From the NCBI GenBank assembly GCA_015060535.1, contig SUYH01000010.1, positions 89,508 through 153,507 of the forward strand: a DNA stretch of 64,000 nt, in the 5' to 3' direction. Origin of the DNA: Prevotella sp. GTDB lineage: Bacteria > Bacteroidota > Bacteroidia > Bacteroidales > Bacteroidaceae. Shown here one piece after another: positions 62,318 through 64,000 of this stretch. The translations under genes and the position numbers were made by a program. Positions within the stretch are counted from its first letter, which is position 1; each line of letters starts with the position of its first letter. The notes beneath the pieces are model-generated. The model ran no database searches. It was not told the DNA's origin and was given only the letters and a program-made list of their open reading frames with translations.

Positions 62318-63655
62318 ATGAAAAAGATAATATCTATCATCGTTTGTTCTGTATGCTGCGGCCTTGCCACGGCACAGACCTATACTTTAGAGCAATTAAA
62401 AGACTCTGCCCTGCGCAACAATATCGCCATACGCAAGGCCCATCTCGACATCAATGCCGCCCAGCAGCAGCGCAAGGAGGCCTTCACCAAGTATTTCCCA
62501 AACATCAGCGGCACGGGCCTGTGGTTTAATGCCAACAAGGGTATGGCTAAGATGAACGTGAATCCTTCGGAATTCATCACACCGGAACTGGGAGCTTCGC
62601 TGGCTCAGACGCTACCCGCCGAAGCCCTTGCAGCCCTGGGGAGTCCTATCAGCATGTCGATGATGAAAAACGGTACCATCGCCGGCGTGACGGCTGTCCA
62701 GCCGATCTTTGCCGGTGGGCAGATTATCAATGGCAACAAACTGGCCAAGGTGGGCGAAGACGTGAGTCGACTACAATTGCAACTCTCAGAGAACGAGGTT
62801 GAGAAGCAGACGGAACAATACTACTGGCAGCTCGTTTCCCTGCAGCAGAAGATGAAAACTGTCGAAGCTGTTGAGGTGCTGTTAGCCGACATTTATAAAG
62901 ATGTGGATGTTGCCGTGCGTGCAGGTGTGGCCATGCGCAACGATCAGTTGCTGGTACAATTGCGCCAGAATGATGTAGAAAGTCAGAAGGTGAAGTTGCA
63001 GAATGGCATCAGCATTTTACGGCTTTTGCTTGCACAATATTGCGGATTGAAGAGCGATACATTCACGGTCAACTCACCCGAAAACACCATTGTTGCCGTT
63101 CCCCAGCAACAAGACCCAACATCTTCACTTCCCTCACTCCCCGAATACCAGTTATTGAACAAACAGGTCGAGGCTACAAAACTGCAGCGCAAGATGGAAG
63201 TGGGCAAGAACCTGCCGACAGTAGGTGTCGGAGCCGGCTATAACTATCATAACCTATTGGACAACGACCACTCCTTCGGTATGGTATTCGCCACCGTCAG
63301 CGTTCCCATCTCCGATTGGTGGGGCGGCTCTCATGCCATTAAGCGCAAAAAGATTGAACAGCAGAAGGCAGTAGAACAACTCGAAGACAACTCGCAACTG
63401 CTGAAGATTCGTATGCAGAAAGCATGGAACAATGTACAGGAGGCTTACCTGCAGTTCCAGATAGCCCAGCACAGCATCGAACAAGCTGAGGAGAACCTTC
63501 GTCTTAACCGCAATTATTATAAGGCAGGAACCTGCAAGATGAGTGACCTTCTCGAAGCCCAATTGCTATACCAGCAGGCTTGTGACAAACAAACCGACAC
63601 CTATGCCGAATACCAGAACATGTTGTTAGAATATCGTCAGGCTATAGGGCAATAA
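62318..63655 (+). CDS. TolC family outer-membrane channel protein
   Basis: A 445-residue outer-membrane efflux protein. The signal peptide is IISIIVCSVCCGLATAQ. YTLEQLKDSALRNN is the typical start of the mature protein, followed by two repeated helical/strand halves (AKVGEDVSRLQLQLSENEVE, AQHSIEQAEENLRLNRNYYK). It forms the outer-membrane channel for the upstream adaptor and pump; the three genes are spaced by 22 and 9 bases and form one operon. Confidence 0.94.
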   Translation: MKKIISIIVCSVCCGLATAQTYTLEQLKDSALRNNIAIRKAHLDINAAQQQRKEAFTKYFPNISGTGLWFNANKGMAKMNVNPSEFITPELGASLAQTLPAEALAALGSPISMSMMKNGTIAGVTAVQPIFAGGQIINGNKLAKVGEDVSRLQLQLSENEVEKQTEQYYWQLVSLQQKMKTVEAVEVLLADIYKDVDVAVRAGVAMRNDQLLVQLRQNDVESQKVKLQNGISILRLLLAQYCGLKSDTFTVNSPENTIVAVPQQQDPTSSLPSLPEYQLLNKQVEATKLQRKMEVGKNLPTVGVGAGYNYHNLLDNDHSFGMVFATVSVPISDWWGGSHAIKRKKIEQQKAVEQLEDNSQLLKIRMQKAWNNVQEAYLQFQIAQHSIEQAEENLRLNRNYYKAGTCKMSDLLEAQLLYQQACDKQTDTYAEYQNMLLEYRQAIGQ

Positions 63656-63729
63656 CAAGCCGGGCCAGTGGTTGGAGGTTAGTGGTATTTTGAGTCAAAA
63701 GCGAATCCCCCTCTCTCCGCGAAGAAACT

Positions 63730-63761
63730 AAGAAGGCTGAGCAATGCGCCCAGCCTTCTTT
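63730..63761. terminator. Terminator of the smalltalk gene and the RND operon
   Basis: AAGAAGGCTG (63730-63739) pairs with CAGCCTTCTT (63751-63760); the stem continues past one mismatch. It lies between convergent units and is a copy of the hairpin at 30705-30737. Confidence 0.8.
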
Positions 63762-63765
63762 CATT

Positions 63766-63858
63766 TTACATGCAGCTCGTCACTCCGAGCGTCGTCCCCA
63801 GTGCAGTCAGAATTGAAATCAGAATCTGCACGATCAATTTCCACGTTTCCTTCTTCAT
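63766..63858 (-). CDS. Smalltalk miniprotein
   Basis: A 30-residue protein, MKKETWKLIVQILISILTAL then GTTLGVTSCM. It matches the Bacteroidales 'smalltalk' family as I remember it: a charged start, one hydrophobic helix and a terminal SCM. The role is unknown; its genes usually lie beside HU-like DNA-binding proteins, as here, and often near a peptidoglycan amidase and DUF3987 genes. It is followed by a terminator. A broken copy is at 30647. Confidence 0.9.
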   Translation of the reverse strand: MKKETWKLIVQILISILTALGTTLGVTSCM

Positions 63859-63871
63859 ACTTCTCTACCTT

Positions 63872-64000
63872 TTAGTTACCTGTTTCGAAGCCTGCGCTGC
63901 CGCCACCGTTGTTGCCACCACCATTGTCACCACCGGTATTGGTGCTACCGCCAGTGTTGGTCGAACCACCCTGGTTCTCGCTACCGCTGTTCTCACTCTC
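63872..64000 (-). CDS. HU-like DNA-binding protein, C-terminal tail (partial)
   Basis: Only the last 42 residues are in the window: a Gly/Asn/Ser/Thr-rich tail with blocks like GGSTNTGGSTNTGGD, ending AGFETGN. Bacteroidales HU-related proteins next to smalltalk genes carry such tails, hence the call; the DNA-binding part is outside. It ends 13 bases before the smalltalk start on the same strand. Confidence 0.6.
   Translation of the reverse strand, partial: ESENSGSENQGGSTNTGGSTNTGGDNGGGNNGGGSAGFETGN

Overview
The window reads as chromosomal DNA of a Prevotella-like member of the Bacteroidales. The signs are repeated Bacteroidetes-type promoters (-7 box TAnnTTTG, sometimes with TTTG or TTGG about 19-20 bases upstream), almost no Shine-Dalgarno sequences, a PorQ gene of the type IX secretion system, BACON domains, a 'smalltalk' miniprotein beside a Gly-rich HU-like tail, and Bacteroidetes families such as DUF4954 and DUF1573. 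No rRNA, CRISPR array, transposase or intact mobile element was seen.

Layout. 1-0.8 kb: end of a DUF3987 primase/helicase-like protein. 0.8-6.8 kb: nitroreductase, B12-dependent ribonucleotide reductase, FolB, a cell-wall amidase and an MCE lipid-transport protein. 7-19.8 kb: DnaA, NagB, HflX, DUF4954, M16 peptidase, class I fumarase, an M6 peptidase coupled to the fumarase, and an unknown exported protein. 19.8-22.5 kb: a LytTR regulator and a TPR sensor kinase. 22.7-30.3 kb: a co-directional run of nine predicted exported proteins behind one strong promoter, visibly more AT-rich than its surroundings; it contains a pair of paralogues, a DUF6175-like protein, a WG-repeat-like protein, a small protein with a sorting-signal-like tail, and a protein with 17 CxxC motifs followed by two BACON domains. 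30.3-30.7 kb: non-coding, with a terminator, three 22-bp-spaced palindromes and a broken smalltalk copy. 30.7-42.2 kb: ClpB, the NrfHA nitrite reductase, a GH94 phosphorylase behind an ADP-forming acyl-CoA synthetase, and a MATE exporter. 42.3-56.9 kb: Zn/Cd ATPase, alpha-2-macroglobulin, DUF1573, MeaB, IspH, Cmk, PorQ, TonB-like protein, polyprenyl synthase and TatD. 57-63.7 kb: tRNA-Ser, an AraC regulator and a divergent RND efflux operon. 63.7-64 kb: an intact smalltalk gene and the end of an HU-like gene.

The most unusual feature is spread over the whole window: at least 16 short tandem arrays with a unit of 7 bases (sometimes 8 or 9). Most 7-base units fit TGANRRN on one strand. They sit between co-directional genes, where they supply stop codons (DnaA, NrfH, acyl-CoA synthetase) or TTG starts (FolB, TatD), and inside five conserved genes (hflX, clpB, GH94, the macroglobulin gene three times, tatD), always in frame and in places where loops or linkers are expected. 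In hflX the one unit whose TGA would be in frame carries TCA instead. I know of no named element that explains this; novelty is unverified. The second candidate is the 22.7-30.3 kb exported-protein cluster.
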